This document shows, one piece after another, positions 1 to 7,276 of a DNA stretch of 64,000 bases. The first letter of the stretch is position 1; every line of letters starts with the position of its first letter. A program made the position numbers and the translations under genes. The notes under the pieces are model-generated. The model searched no databases, was not told the DNA's origin, and saw only the letters and a list, made by a program, of their open reading frames with translations. The stretch comes from Poriferisodalis sp965208925. Its GTDB lineage: Bacteria; Actinomycetota; Acidimicrobiia; Acidimicrobiales; Poriferisodalaceae. The stretch covers positions 930,001-994,000 of the forward strand of contig NZ_OZ242364.1 in assembly GCF_965208925.1 (NCBI RefSeq), in the 5' to 3' direction.

Positions 1-1
1 A

Positions 2-418
2 TCGCGGGCCAAGAAGCGACTGCAGGTCGGGCTCGAACCACTCGCCAAGCGTCTGTCGAGCCGGGCCCACAGCCGCTGGTTCTATGCGCATCCAGCGGTG
101 CACTCAGAGATGCTCTCCTACCCCAGCGTGGTCGCCAGTGGGGTCAGCGCGCTGAACCACCACCACGTCGATCTCGTGGTCAGCGATCAGTCCGAGGCGT
201 ACGTGCGGGAATCGCTAGTCGCCGAACTGGCCGATCGCTTCGCTCTCGATGCGGACTCAGACAGACCCAATGTGCGACTGCGAGTGGTCGGCGACGACGA
301 CTGGCCCTTCGAAGCCGACCAACAGGTCGCTGCCGCCCCGGTCGTCGCCGTCGACCTGTTGGAGGCAGACGACGAACGCTCCCAACGCGCCGCCCGCGAA
401 CTCCTGGCCAGAGCGTGA
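2..418 (+). CDS. C-terminal part of a winged-helix/AbiEi-like regulator (partial at window edge)
   Basis: The reading frame is already open at base 2 and runs 138 codons to a TGA, so the start lies outside the window; an internal GTG at 98 is not needed. The visible part has a basic stretch, a central beta-rich section and an Ala/Asp-rich tail with DDWPFEA, PVVAVDLLEA and RSQRAAREL. This tail resembles the C-termini of actinobacterial winged-helix regulators and AbiEi-type antitoxins, but no DNA-binding domain can be seen. A damaged copy of the tail lies at 962-1064, on the other side of the MNT/HEPN pair. Function is tentative. Confidence 0.5.
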   Translation, partial: SRAKKRLQVGLEPLAKRLSSRAHSRWFYAHPAVHSEMLSYPSVVASGVSALNHHHVDLVVSDQSEAYVRESLVAELADRFALDADSDRPNVRLRVVGDDDWPFEADQQVAAAPVVAVDLLEADDERSQRAARELLARA

Positions 419-447
419 CCGACCGCACCGTTGGCGGGACGGTCGCA

Positions 448-641
448 TCAACAGTCGGCAGGCGATGCCCCGGAACTCAGCAATCGCGCTAGCTCGGGGA
501 TCTCGGAGACCATGGTGTCCCACAGGATCTCAGGTTCCGTCCTGAAGTACTCGTGCATGAGCAGGTTGCGAAGCGACTTGGCCTTCCTTACTGGCACGCA
601 GCGAGAATGTCTGCGACCCGCTCAGTATCGCTGCGACTCAC
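448..641 (-). pseudogene. Internally deleted HEPN (DUF86-type) toxin
   Basis: A GTG start overlaps the stop of the MNT gene (GTGA). It encodes VSRSDTERVADILAACQ and then hits TAA. Immediately after, in another frame, comes PVRKAKSLRNLLMHEYF, continuing to PEILWDTMVSEIPELARLL and a TGA at 448-450. The second part carries the HEPN R-x4-H motif (RNLLMH) and the usual C-terminal helix of DUF86 toxins, which are normally about 110 residues. Roughly 50-60 central codons are missing. The CCAG found at the junction suggests a short-homology deletion. The toxin should be inactive while its antitoxin is intact. Confidence 0.75.
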
Positions 642-928
642 AGTGGGATCGCGTCGGCGAGCATTGTGCGGTAACGATCCCGCAGGCATGACCGCGGCAC
701 AACGTCAACTTCCGCGCCGAGGAGATCTTCGAGATCGGCCTTGAGGCCGCCGATGTCAAAGAGCGTGACGCCCTGGTCGAAGTCGACCAAGAAGTCGTAG
801 TCGCTGTTTGAGTCGTCATCGCCCCGGGCAACAGAACCCACGAGCGCAATCGCGCTCGCCCTGTTGCGCGCCGCTGCAACTCGAATCTCGGCTCGGAGCC
901 GGCCAACAACTTGCTCGCGCCTGTTCAC
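638..928 (-). CDS. MntA-like minimal nucleotidyltransferase antitoxin
   Basis: 96 residues. It has the nucleotidyltransferase signature GSVARG followed by SDYDFLVDF, where the two Asp residues bind metal, and a later strand with DVV supplying the third acidic residue. Proteins of this size pair with HEPN toxins; the known MntA antitoxins AMPylate a tyrosine of the HEPN partner. Here the stop codon overlaps the GTG of the HEPN remnant, which is the usual gene order with translational coupling. The GTG start at 928 is the only one giving a normal N-terminus. The antitoxin survives although the toxin is broken. Confidence 0.8.
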   Translation of the reverse strand: MNRREQVVGRLRAEIRVAAARNRASAIALVGSVARGDDDSNSDYDFLVDFDQGVTLFDIGGLKADLEDLLGAEVDVVPRSCLRDRYRTMLADAIPL

Positions 929-961
929 CGTGTCGAATGTAACGCTTCCGCTCGGCCAGAT

Positions 962-1064
962 CGACGACTGGCCCTTCGAAGCCGGCCAACTGGTCGCCCC
1001 CGCCCCGGTCGTCGCCGTCGACCTGCTCGACTCAGACGGCGAACGCTGCCAACGCGCCGCCCGC
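962..1064 (+). pseudogene. Duplicated C-terminal fragment of the regulator at 2-418
   Basis: About 100 bp match 296-399 closely and translate to DDWPFEAGQLVAPAPVVAV then DLLDSDGERCQRAAR. Upstream sequence in this frame does not resemble the first gene, and downstream the frame runs into unrelated codons. This is a decayed partial copy, placed so that the two copies flank the MNT/HEPN pair in direct orientation. Confidence 0.7.
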
Positions 1065-1256
1065 TCGGCTTTTGGGCGTCGACAGATGCGTAAGCCCCGG
1101 CTCCCGTCCTAGTCGCTCCTCTCGGAGCCTCGGACTGGCCCTCCGGGGCTTGCGTCTTCCTCGCAGAACAGCACTGCGAGACACCGACAGCATATGTATC
1201 CGGAATCGCGAGCCGCCGAGTTGGCCGAGCGCTCAGGGGCGATTTGCGGTGTTCGG
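1065..1256. other. Intergenic stretch, nothing recognisable
   Basis: Reading frames here are short and show no family motif. It separates two gene fragments and probably contains decayed sequence. Confidence 0.4.
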
Positions 1257-1529
1257 CTATGGCTGTGTGATGAACGACGATTCCAGCAGGAGTGCCTTCT
1301 CGTCGTCACGCAGGTACGTGTGCGGGTAATTCACATAGCCGGCCCACGTCAGGGCCCAAGTGTCGCAGTCGCTTTCGCCCTCGTCGCAGCCTGGGGGATG
1401 CGGCACGTACAGGGCGTGTGCGAGCTCGTGGCCCGCGCCGCCGATCCATCGATTGGCAGGGCCGCTGACGGACGGATGGCGGCGCCATGCGGACCGTCCG
1501 CCGGTGCAGCGCTGAACCCCTGCTGACAC
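1257..1529 (-). pseudogene. C-terminal fragment of a secreted zinc metallopeptidase
   Basis: The frame encodes GGAGHELAHALYVPHPPGCD and then a Trp/Tyr-rich tail ending ALLLESSFITQP. HELAH followed by a second His (VPHP) is the zinc-binding pattern of metzincin-like peptidases. The frame is closed by an in-frame TAG only four codons upstream of the first GTG, so the propeptide, signal peptide and most of the catalytic domain are absent. It is best read as a remnant. Confidence 0.6.
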
Positions 1530-1701
1530 GCCTGAGAGCTATTGCCTCCGTCCCAATAAATTCAGGATCAGCGGTCCTCAAGCAGTGGTATGACAACGCG
1601 GTGAAATCGCTGAGGCCCGATGGACGCCGCCGCACGGCGCTGGACGTATCCAGCGTCCCGATCGACGCCAGGCTGCCCTCGGCATTGCGCTGCCGGGGCG
1701 C

Positions 1702-1733
1702 AGAAGTGCCCCCCGTTGACGGGGGGCACTTCT
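1702..1733. repeat. Perfect 14-bp hairpin with TTGA loop
   Basis: AGAAGTGCCCCCCG (1702-1715) and its exact reverse complement (1720-1733) surround TTGA. Two more perfect 8-bp hairpins follow: CGGGCCTG/CAGGCCCG (1783-1790/1797-1804) and CTCGCAGC/GCTGCGAG (1813-1820/1842-1849). No T-run follows the first, so a standard intrinsic terminator is not supported. The 1542-1893 stretch contains no credible gene. Confidence 0.7.
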
Positions 1734-1893
1734 CGCTCCTGGCGGTCACCCGCTCAGGACAGCTCTGGCAGACATCTTACTGCGGGCCTGCGTTTTCAGG
1801 CCCGTGGCAGCGCTCGCAGCAGCCGTAGCCGTCACAGAGTGGCTGCGAGGCTGAACCCCACCTGCCTGCTCCTGCGGTGACGAGCAGGGCGCG

Positions 1894-1914
1894 GTGTGAC
1901 ACCTGGTGTTACAC
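1894..1914. promoter_or_regulatory. Palindromic operator of the vapBC-like pair
   Basis: GTGTGACACC-T-GGTGTTACAC is a 21-nt palindrome with one mismatched pair. It covers the start of the -10 hexamer and lies 8 nt before the antitoxin GTG, the position expected for autorepression by the toxin-antitoxin complex. Confidence 0.6.
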
Positions 1915-1915
1915 T
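1910..1915 (+). promoter_or_regulatory. -10 element TACACT for leaderless vapB
   Basis: TACACT lies 7 nt before the GTG at 1923, leaving no room for a ribosome-binding site. This supports that start and a leaderless mRNA. Confidence 0.55.
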
Positions 1916-1922
1916 TGTGGCT

Positions 1923-2162
1923 GTGCCTACCACGCGGCCTCGTCACCCGGTGACCGAGACGGACGAGATCGCCGAGGTGCTCGATGCGGCGGCGCAGCGC
2001 TGGTCAGGCGCTCCGAGGGCGAAGCTGGTGCAGCTCGTGCTGCTGGACTGGGCCCGAGGCGGGCGATCGCCGGCTGCACGCGCCGACGCCCGAGCAGAGC
2101 TGGCCGGGTCGCTGCCTGGCTCGGCTGCACTGTATGACCGCACCGAGGACTGGCCTGCGTGA
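1923..2162 (+). CDS. VapB-like antitoxin
   Basis: 79 residues from the GTG at 1923, chosen because of the -10 hexamer 7 nt upstream. The protein has a helical N-terminal half (DEIAEVLDAAAQRW and KLVQLVLLDWAR) and an acidic, Trp-containing tail (YDRTEDWPA) of the kind that wraps a PIN toxin. No clear ribbon-helix-helix motif is visible, so the subfamily is unknown. The TGA stop overlaps the GTG of the PIN-domain gene (GTGA), and a palindromic operator precedes the gene. Assignment rests mainly on context. Confidence 0.65.
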   Translation: MPTTRPRHPVTETDEIAEVLDAAAQRWSGAPRAKLVQLVLLDWARGGRSPAARADARAELAGSLPGSAALYDRTEDWPA

Positions 2163-2545
2163 TCGTCGCCGACGCGAGCTGGGTCGTGGCGCTGCGCGAC
2201 CAGAGCGACGATCACCACCTCCCGGCGGCCGCCATCAACCGGGGCATCGCCGACGAAGACGTGTGGCTGCACCCGGTCACGCTTGCCGAGTGCCTTATCG
2301 CACCGGCCCGCCTCGGTGTGCTGCATGACGCGGTGCTGAGGCTGCGCGCGGCGTTCGAGATCCCCGATGTCGACCGCGACGCGCCCGTGCGCTGGGCGGC
2401 GCTGCGAGCCGAGACAGGGCTGCGGCTGCCCGACGCCGTCGTCTTGGACACTGCACTCAGCCATCGAGCACGAGCGGTCGTGACCTTCGACACCAAGCTC
2501 GCAGCAGCGGCAGCTGAACGCGGCCTCGACGTCGTCAGCGCCTAG
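2159..2545 (+). CDS. vapC: PIN-domain toxin, VapC family
   Basis: 128 residues. It begins VIVADASWVVALRDQSDDH, with the first conserved Asp of PIN ribonucleases. The middle carries TLAECLIAPARLG with the conserved Glu, and the C-terminal part has LRLPDAVVLDTAL and AVVTFDTKL, giving the last two acidic residues. VapC toxins cleave tRNA or rRNA in a Mg-dependent way. Translationally coupled to the upstream antitoxin by a 4-nt GTGA overlap. All four acidic positions are present, so the toxin looks intact. Confidence 0.9.
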   Translation: MIVADASWVVALRDQSDDHHLPAAAINRGIADEDVWLHPVTLAECLIAPARLGVLHDAVLRLRAAFEIPDVDRDAPVRWAALRAETGLRLPDAVVLDTALSHRARAVVTFDTKLAAAAAERGLDVVSA

Positions 2546-2581
2546 ATCCCGCCCAAGAGGAGGTCAACTGCCGTCGCCAGA

Positions 2582-2630
2582 TGACTTCAGATCGGATCCA
2601 GTGACATCATGTGACTGTCATGTGAAGTCA
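2582..2630. promoter_or_regulatory. Operator-like repeats upstream of the RelBE-like pair
   Basis: TGACTTCA (2582-2589) and its exact inverse TGAAGTCA (2623-2630) bracket two direct copies of CATGTGA (2608-2614 and 2619-2625) exactly 11 bp apart, one helical turn. This is a typical arrangement for a ribbon-helix-helix autorepressor; binding is inferred. Confidence 0.5.
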
Positions 2631-2675
2631 ACGGCTGTATGCTCCTTGAAGCAGCCCGCTCCTTGGGAGGCAGGA

Positions 2676-2897
2676 ATGACCCAGATCACCGCCCGAGTCC
2701 CCGACGAACTCTTGGCGGCGTTGGACTCGGCTGCCGCTCAGCTCCAGCGCAGCCGTGCCGAAGTCGTCCGCCAAGCGCTGGAGCGCTACGTGGAGGACTT
2801 CGACGACCTCGACATCGCACTGCAGCGCTTGCGCGACCCGTCCGATCCCGTACTCGACTGGGAACAGGTCAAGCGTGCGTTACTCGATTCGGATTAA
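2676..2897 (+). CDS. RelB/ParD-like ribbon-helix-helix antitoxin
   Basis: 73 residues from the ATG at 2676, which has GGGAGG about 8 nt upstream; GTGs further upstream lack this. MTQITARVPDELLAALDSA gives the DNA-binding strand and first helix, and RSRAEVVRQALERYVEDF the second, the classic ribbon-helix-helix pattern. The acidic C-terminus (DLDIALQRL, DWEQVK) is the toxin-binding tail. It overlaps the RelE-like toxin gene by 23 nt. Confidence 0.85.
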   Translation: MTQITARVPDELLAALDSAAAQLQRSRAEVVRQALERYVEDFDDLDIALQRLRDPSDPVLDWEQVKRALLDSD

Positions 2898-3138
2898 GCG
2901 CAGCGCCGAGCGCGAACTCGCCCGCATCGCCAAGCCGCAACGTCGACGGATCATCGACGCGATAGACCGCCTCGCCGACCAACCAGACGCCGGCAGCAGC
3001 CTCAAAGGAAGCCTGCGAGGCCTGCGCCGCATTCGAGTCGGCGACTGCCGGGTGCTGTACGAGGTACTCGACGGCGAACTGATCGTGCTCTTCGTGCGAG
3101 TCGTCCGCCGGCGTGAGGCGTACCGCCACAGCCGGTGA
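2875..3138 (+). CDS. RelE/ParE-family toxin
   Basis: 87 residues from the GTG at 2875 (VRYSIRIKRSAERELARI). The fold signature is present: an N-terminal strand, helices with KPQRRRIIDAIDRL, then GSLRGLRRIRVGDCRVLYEV with the Arg-rich strands of RelE, and a final strand LIVLFVRVVRRREAYR. RelE toxins cleave mRNA in the ribosomal A site, while ParE relatives inhibit gyrase; which applies here cannot be told. The start lies inside the antitoxin gene, giving tight coupling. Confidence 0.9.
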   Translation: MRYSIRIKRSAERELARIAKPQRRRIIDAIDRLADQPDAGSSLKGSLRGLRRIRVGDCRVLYEVLDGELIVLFVRVVRRREAYRHSR

Positions 3139-3184
3139 CGATCACCTACCGGTACAGCAAAGCTCCGATTCTCGTGAATGAGTC

Positions 3185-3433
3185 ATGAGCAAACGTCGAT
3201 CCCAGCTCTACAGTTGGCTGCGTGAGCAGACCGGCGAGCCGCTTGCGGAGCACCTGATGTCGTGCCTCCCGCAGGCGCCGCATGCCGGCCGTTGGCTCGT
3301 CGAGAACATGCCGCGGGGTTACGAGCTCGAACTCCCCGACCGCCGCTCGAGCCGGCCCATTCCGTTCTTCGACGACGGCTTGCGCGTGCCACTCGCAACG
3401 TCTCCGACTTCGAAGGCCTCGACCTCCGCCTGA
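3185..3433 (+). pseudogene. Truncated paralogue of the coiled-coil protein at 6853-7221
   Basis: The first 31 residues (MSKRRSQLYSWLREQ, AEHLMSCLPQAP) match the N-terminus of the 6853-7221 protein (SRLYAWLREHADEP, AEYMMSCLPPAP). After that the sequence departs: there is no coiled coil and no membrane segment, and the frame ends in SPTSKASTSA. The product is probably a fragment of the gene family fused to unrelated sequence. Confidence 0.55.
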
Positions 3434-3455
3434 TCAATCCCTGGGAGTAGCCGTC

Positions 3456-3487
3456 CGGTCGGGCTGAAAGAGTATGAGGCGTGCCCG
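3456..3487 (+). repeat. 32-bp direct repeat, left copy
   Basis: This 32-nt stretch matches 7245-7276 at 29 of 32 positions; both contain AGTATGAGGCGTGCCCG. The copies are in the same orientation and bracket the 3.8-kb segment with the CWB2 metalloprotease and the coiled-coil gene. Confidence 0.75.
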
Positions 3488-3523
3488 TTGCCGCTGTCAT
3501 CGAACGAGGCGCGGCCGTGCAGG

Positions 3524-6500
3524 TCAGTTGGCTTTGGCGATGGTGACGGTGTGGGTGTCGCCGTCGTCGGCAGTGACGGTGATCGTGTAGCCGGCAACCG
3601 TGACCGACTCGCCCGCCTGGAGCACTGGGAAGTCGTCGAATTCGAAGCGGCCGTTGTCGCCGGCGACACGCGTCGGGATCTGGTTCGATCCGAAGAGCGT
3701 GTCGACCGTGTACACCAGCACGCCTTCCTCAATGAGCGCTTCGAGGATGCCGACTCCGTCGTTTGACCAAGCACGGGTCGAGGAGGTCTTATGGCCCAAG
3801 TCGTAGCCGAGCTTGCGGCGGCTCTCCACGACTACGACTTCGTGCGAGCTGATCTGGATCGCAGCCATGGCGACGCCCTCGCCGGGCTGTGCGACAGGGG
3901 CCAGCGTCACCGTTGCCTCGCTGTCACCGTCTTCGACACAGCGCATTTGGGAGTTCCCTATCCAGCCGAGCTGCCACCGACTCCAAGCCAGCATCTCCAA
4001 GGCGTGCACATGCCCCACATAGCCCTGCTGCGTCGAGCCGTCGGAACGCGACCGTTCGTGCTGAAGGCGGCGGTCGTTGCGAGACGCGGGAAACCAGCTC
4101 AGCAGGTTCATCGGGCCGAAATTCGCGGAGATCCATTGTTCGCCGTCAGGTGCAGTTGACCGCGCATACGCGCCGCCGGGGCCGAAACCTGGCCGCAGAT
4201 CGGGCAAGCCCAGGTTGTGAGCCAATTCGTGGGCTCCGACGAGACCCCAGTCCGCAGGGTTTCTTGGCTCGTCCAAGGGAAGATCGAGATTGAGGTGACT
4301 TGGCAGCGACACACCGTCGACCTCGACCAACCGACCGGCTGAACCACCGAAGAAGTGGCTGCTCGGCAGAACCACAGCCACGCTGTGGAACTCGCTGAAA
4401 TCGACGCGATCGTCAGCCAACGCGACAGCATCGGCAAAGAACCCACCGCGCACAGCGTCGTAGCCCGTAACGGATTCGGAGAGATACGTGCGGTAACTGT
4501 TGGGGGCACGCAGCCAGCCATGCAGCGGTACGTACTCGAGGTCGAGCTTGCCGTAGCTGGCGGCTTCCAAGTAGTCCTCGGCCCACGACAGCCCAAGCGC
4601 GGCCTCTTCTTCGGTGGTGTGAGCAGCCTGCGCATCGGGAAAGTCAACGAACAGCACCGCCACACGCACAGTCCCGACCGCTGGCGTCGCGTGCGCGGGC
4701 AGGGGGAATCCTGCAGTCGTGGGGTGTGAGACGCCGCGGGGACGGCAGCCGCCGCCGATGCCGGTCGGTGTGCCGCTGGCTCCGGTCACGTAGGCAGATC
4801 GATCTCTGCCGAGACGGCCGTTGGGGTAGTGAGTGAACGCGATGCGGTCTCCGTCAGGTGACCACCTGGGAATGGCGTTGAAGCCGCCCAAGTGGGTGAC
4901 GACCTGTTCGTTGTAGCCGTCGAGGCCGACCATGATGATCGACGCCTCGTCCCAGTCGCCCCGAACGAATGCGATGCGGCGCCCGTCGGGCGACCACGCC
5001 AGCCCGCCTTCGGAAAACGCGCCGCCGATAACACGCTCGACATCCGAGCCATCGGGATCGATCAGCCACACGACTCCTTCGGAGACGTATGCGATGCGGT
5101 CGCCGTCGGGCGACCAGGCGGGTGAGCCGTGCCACCGGCCGCCGGTGGTCAAGACCGAGCGGCCGGTGCCGTCTGCGTTCACGGTCACGATGTACTGCGT
5201 GGAGGTGACGAAGTTGCCGTTCTCATCCCGACCCTCGCCGCTGCGACTCGCAAAGGCGATGCGGGACCCGTCTGGCAACCACGATGGCTGCCCGTCCCAC
5301 ACATCGCCCGTCGTTACCTGGGAGCTACCGGTGCCGTCGGCATTGACGACGTGGATGTGTGAGATCCAGTGGCCGTCGCCGTTGCGGTGTCCGCGCCTGT
5401 AGGCGATGCGGTTGCCGTCGGGTGACCAGGCAGGCTCGTTGGAGTACGAGCCGTCGTAGGCCGTGAGGCGCTGCCGGTTCGTCCCATCGTTGTCCATGGT
5501 CCACAACGAGCCCCGGTACGAGTAGACGATCTCGCTGCAATCGGGCGACCACGCAGGGTCCTCTGCATCGCTGGAATCGAGCAATGCACTGGGTTCGTCG
5601 TTGATGGAGCCGCCGCAGGTGCCGGCGGGCAGGCCGACCGGTACGGCCTGGGAGGCGTCTGAGTCATCATCGTCGTCGGACTTGTTGCCGTCGTTGCCGG
5701 CGAGGTACGCGTTGATCGCGGCTTGGGAGACGGCGGCGTTGCCGCCGAACACCCGCAGGTCGACGGTGGCGTTCGCTTCGCGGGCCGTGTCCAGGAACGC
5801 TGCTGTGTCGGTAGGGATCTGGGTGGGGTCCGCGAGCACCAGCGGCGCGCAGAGCCGGCCGAGCAGCGGCGCGGCGCTGAACGAGTCGAAGGGCACCCGG
5901 GCCCGCGCGAGGCCGATCGTGCTTGTCGCAAAGCAGGCTTCCGCTCTGGCGGTGTCGTAGCGGCCGGTGACCAGCTCGGCGGCCTTGACGGCGGTGTCGT
6001 AACGAGTCGCACCGGCGAGGCGAGTCACCTCGACATCCAGAGCCTCGATGGCCATCTCGACCCTGGCGCTGAGGGCTCCGGTGCCGCCCATCACCACCAC
6101 ATGGGAAACACTCGACGTGTCCAGATACGACGCCACCTCCGCGGGAAGCGCATCGGGCCCCGACAACAGCACCGGATGGATGCCGCGGGCAGCGAACGGC
6201 CCGGCCACCAGCGCGTCCGCGAACACTTCAGCGCTGGCCACAATGGCGGTGGGCCCCAAGCCCGACATCACCCCCGGCGTGACCTTGCGGGCCGCTTCGA
6301 CGCTCGTCCCGAACCGGTCGGTGCCCGCAACCCGCTCCGCAGTGATTCCCGCTCGGGCCAGCGCGCTCAGCACAGCCGCCGAGACACCACGACCAGCACC
6401 ATGCGCCCCACCACCCACCTCAGGCCCGACCACAACCGCGGCAGTCACCCCGGTCCGCTGCAAGAACTCCAACGCGTCAGCACGCAGCTCCCCTGGCGGC

Positions 6501-6850
6501 GTCATGAGCACCGGAGTGCCCAACGAGCCGGCAATCGGCGCTGCCACCACCGCATCGGTCCAGCGCTCCCCCGACACCAGCACCACCGAAGAAAGCGAGT
6601 CGCCCGCCTCCGTGGCCACCGCATCGGCAACCAACAACGACGTCTCGTACCGATCGGTACCGCCGTAGCGAGTCGGCACAAGGCTGCCGAGGTCGGCGGA
6701 TGCAGCTGTCGGTGTCGCCATGGGCATGGGCGCTGCCGGCGGCGATGCTCCGGGCGTCGTGGAGGGCGCGGCCGAGACGGGCGGCGGAACGACCAGAACG
6801 GCAGCGACGATCATCGCGGCGATCGGCGCCGCCAGCGCAGCCCTGCGCAA
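3524..6850 (-). CDS. Secreted CWB2 / beta-propeller / M6-type metalloprotease
   Basis: 1108 residues with a signal peptide (MRRAALAAPIAAMIVAAVLV, cleavage near VSA-AP). Residues ~60-390 hold three cell-wall-binding repeat 2 units with TDRYETS, TDRFGTS and ATRYDTA motifs and putative-binding strands such as VVLVSG. An Asp-rich linker follows, then about six WD40-like PD40 blades (PAWSPDGNRIAY type) at ~430-690. The C-terminal ~400 residues form a metalloprotease with HELAHNLGLPD (zinc ligands H874 and H878, catalytic E875), like the M6 immune-inhibitor family. The CWB2 domain should tether the enzyme to the cell envelope. Single gene, minus strand, ending 3 nt after the neighbouring coiled-coil gene's stop region. 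Confidence 0.88.
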   Translation of the reverse strand: MRRAALAAPIAAMIVAAVLVVPPPVSAAPSTTPGASPPAAPMPMATPTAASADLGSLVPTRYGGTDRYETSLLVADAVATEAGDSLSSVVLVSGERWTDAVVAAPIAGSLGTPVLMTPPGELRADALEFLQRTGVTAAVVVGPEVGGGAHGAGRGVSAAVLSALARAGITAERVAGTDRFGTSVEAARKVTPGVMSGLGPTAIVASAEVFADALVAGPFAARGIHPVLLSGPDALPAEVASYLDTSSVSHVVVMGGTGALSARVEMAIEALDVEVTRLAGATRYDTAVKAAELVTGRYDTARAEACFATSTIGLARARVPFDSFSAAPLLGRLCAPLVLADPTQIPTDTAAFLDTAREANATVDLRVFGGNAAVSQAAINAYLAGNDGNKSDDDDDSDASQAVPVGLPAGTCGGSINDEPSALLDSSDAEDPAWSPDCSEIVYSYRGSLWTMDNDGTNRQRLTAYDGSYSNEPAWSPDGNRIAYRRGHRNGDGHWISHIHVVNADGTGSSQVTTGDVWDGQPSWLPDGSRIAFASRSGEGRDENGNFVTSTQYIVTVNADGTGRSVLTTGGRWHGSPAWSPDGDRIAYVSEGVVWLIDPDGSDVERVIGGAFSEGGLAWSPDGRRIAFVRGDWDEASIIMVGLDGYNEQVVTHLGGFNAIPRWSPDGDRIAFTHYPNGRLGRDRSAYVTGASGTPTGIGGGCRPRGVSHPTTAGFPLPAHATPAVGTVRVAVLFVDFPDAQAAHTTEEEAALGLSWAEDYLEAASYGKLDLEYVPLHGWLRAPNSYRTYLSESVTGYDAVRGGFFADAVALADDRVDFSEFHSVAVVLPSSHFFGGSAGRLVEVDGVSLPSHLNLDLPLDEPRNPADWGLVGAHELAHNLGLPDLRPGFGPGGAYARSTAPDGEQWISANFGPMNLLSWFPASRNDRRLQHERSRSDGSTQQGYVGHVHALEMLAWSRWQLGWIGNSQMRCVEDGDSEATVTLAPVAQPGEGVAMAAIQISSHEVVVVESRRKLGYDLGHKTSSTRAWSNDGVGILEALIEEGVLVYTVDTLFGSNQIPTRVAGDNGRFEFDDFPVLQAGESVTVAGYTITVTADDGDTHTVTIAKAN

Positions 6851-6852
6851 TG

Positions 6853-7221
6853 TCAGGCGATCACGCCGGCGGCGCTGAGCCAGACCGACACCACAGTCGA
6901 CACGCCGATGCCGGCAAGCCAGTAGTGGCGAACCCGGTTCGTTCGTCGATCTTCGTCACGATCTGACTTGTGCTGAGTCGCCAGGAGGTCGACCTTGGTA
7001 TCGACCTGGACGACCTTGGCGTCGAGTCGGACAACCTTGGCGTCGAGCTTGGCGAGGTCGTCCTTGGTGGCGAATCGCGACAGCTCGGAGGTCAGGAAAT
7101 CCTTGGTGACCAGGTCCGGTAGCGGTGCGGGAGGGAGGCACGACATCATGTACTCGGCGATCGGCTCGTCGGCGTGCTCACGGAGCCAAGCGTAGAGGCG
7201 AGAACGATCTTGTTCAGACAC
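6853..7221 (-). CDS. Small coiled-coil protein with C-terminal membrane anchor
   Basis: 122 residues. The N-terminus SRLYAWLREHADEP...MMSCLPPAP is shared with the truncated protein at 3185. The middle is a coiled coil with near-heptad repeats (LAKLDAKVVRLDAKVVQVD, KVDLLATQH). It ends with a charged stretch and one hydrophobic segment (YWLAGIGVSTVVSVWLSAAG). This resembles DUF1640-like membrane coiled-coil proteins, but the identification is weak. It is transcribed just before the CWB2 protease gene (2-nt gap) and probably with it. Confidence 0.65.
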   Translation of the reverse strand: MSEQDRSRLYAWLREHADEPIAEYMMSCLPPAPLPDLVTKDFLTSELSRFATKDDLAKLDAKVVRLDAKVVQVDTKVDLLATQHKSDRDEDRRTNRVRHYWLAGIGVSTVVSVWLSAAGVIA

Positions 7222-7244
7222 AGCGAACTCCTGTCGTCACGGTT

Positions 7245-7276
7245 CGGTCCGGCTGAGACAGTATGAGGCGTGCCCG
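7245..7276 (+). repeat. 32-bp direct repeat, right copy
   Basis: 29/32 identical to 3456-3487 and in the same orientation. It overlaps the start region of the PIG-L-like gene. Confidence 0.75.

Noticed and set aside
590..641. TAA-interrupted HEPN frame as programmed frameshift or readthrough
   Set aside because: About 50-60 codons of the fold are missing at the junction, so readthrough could not restore the protein.
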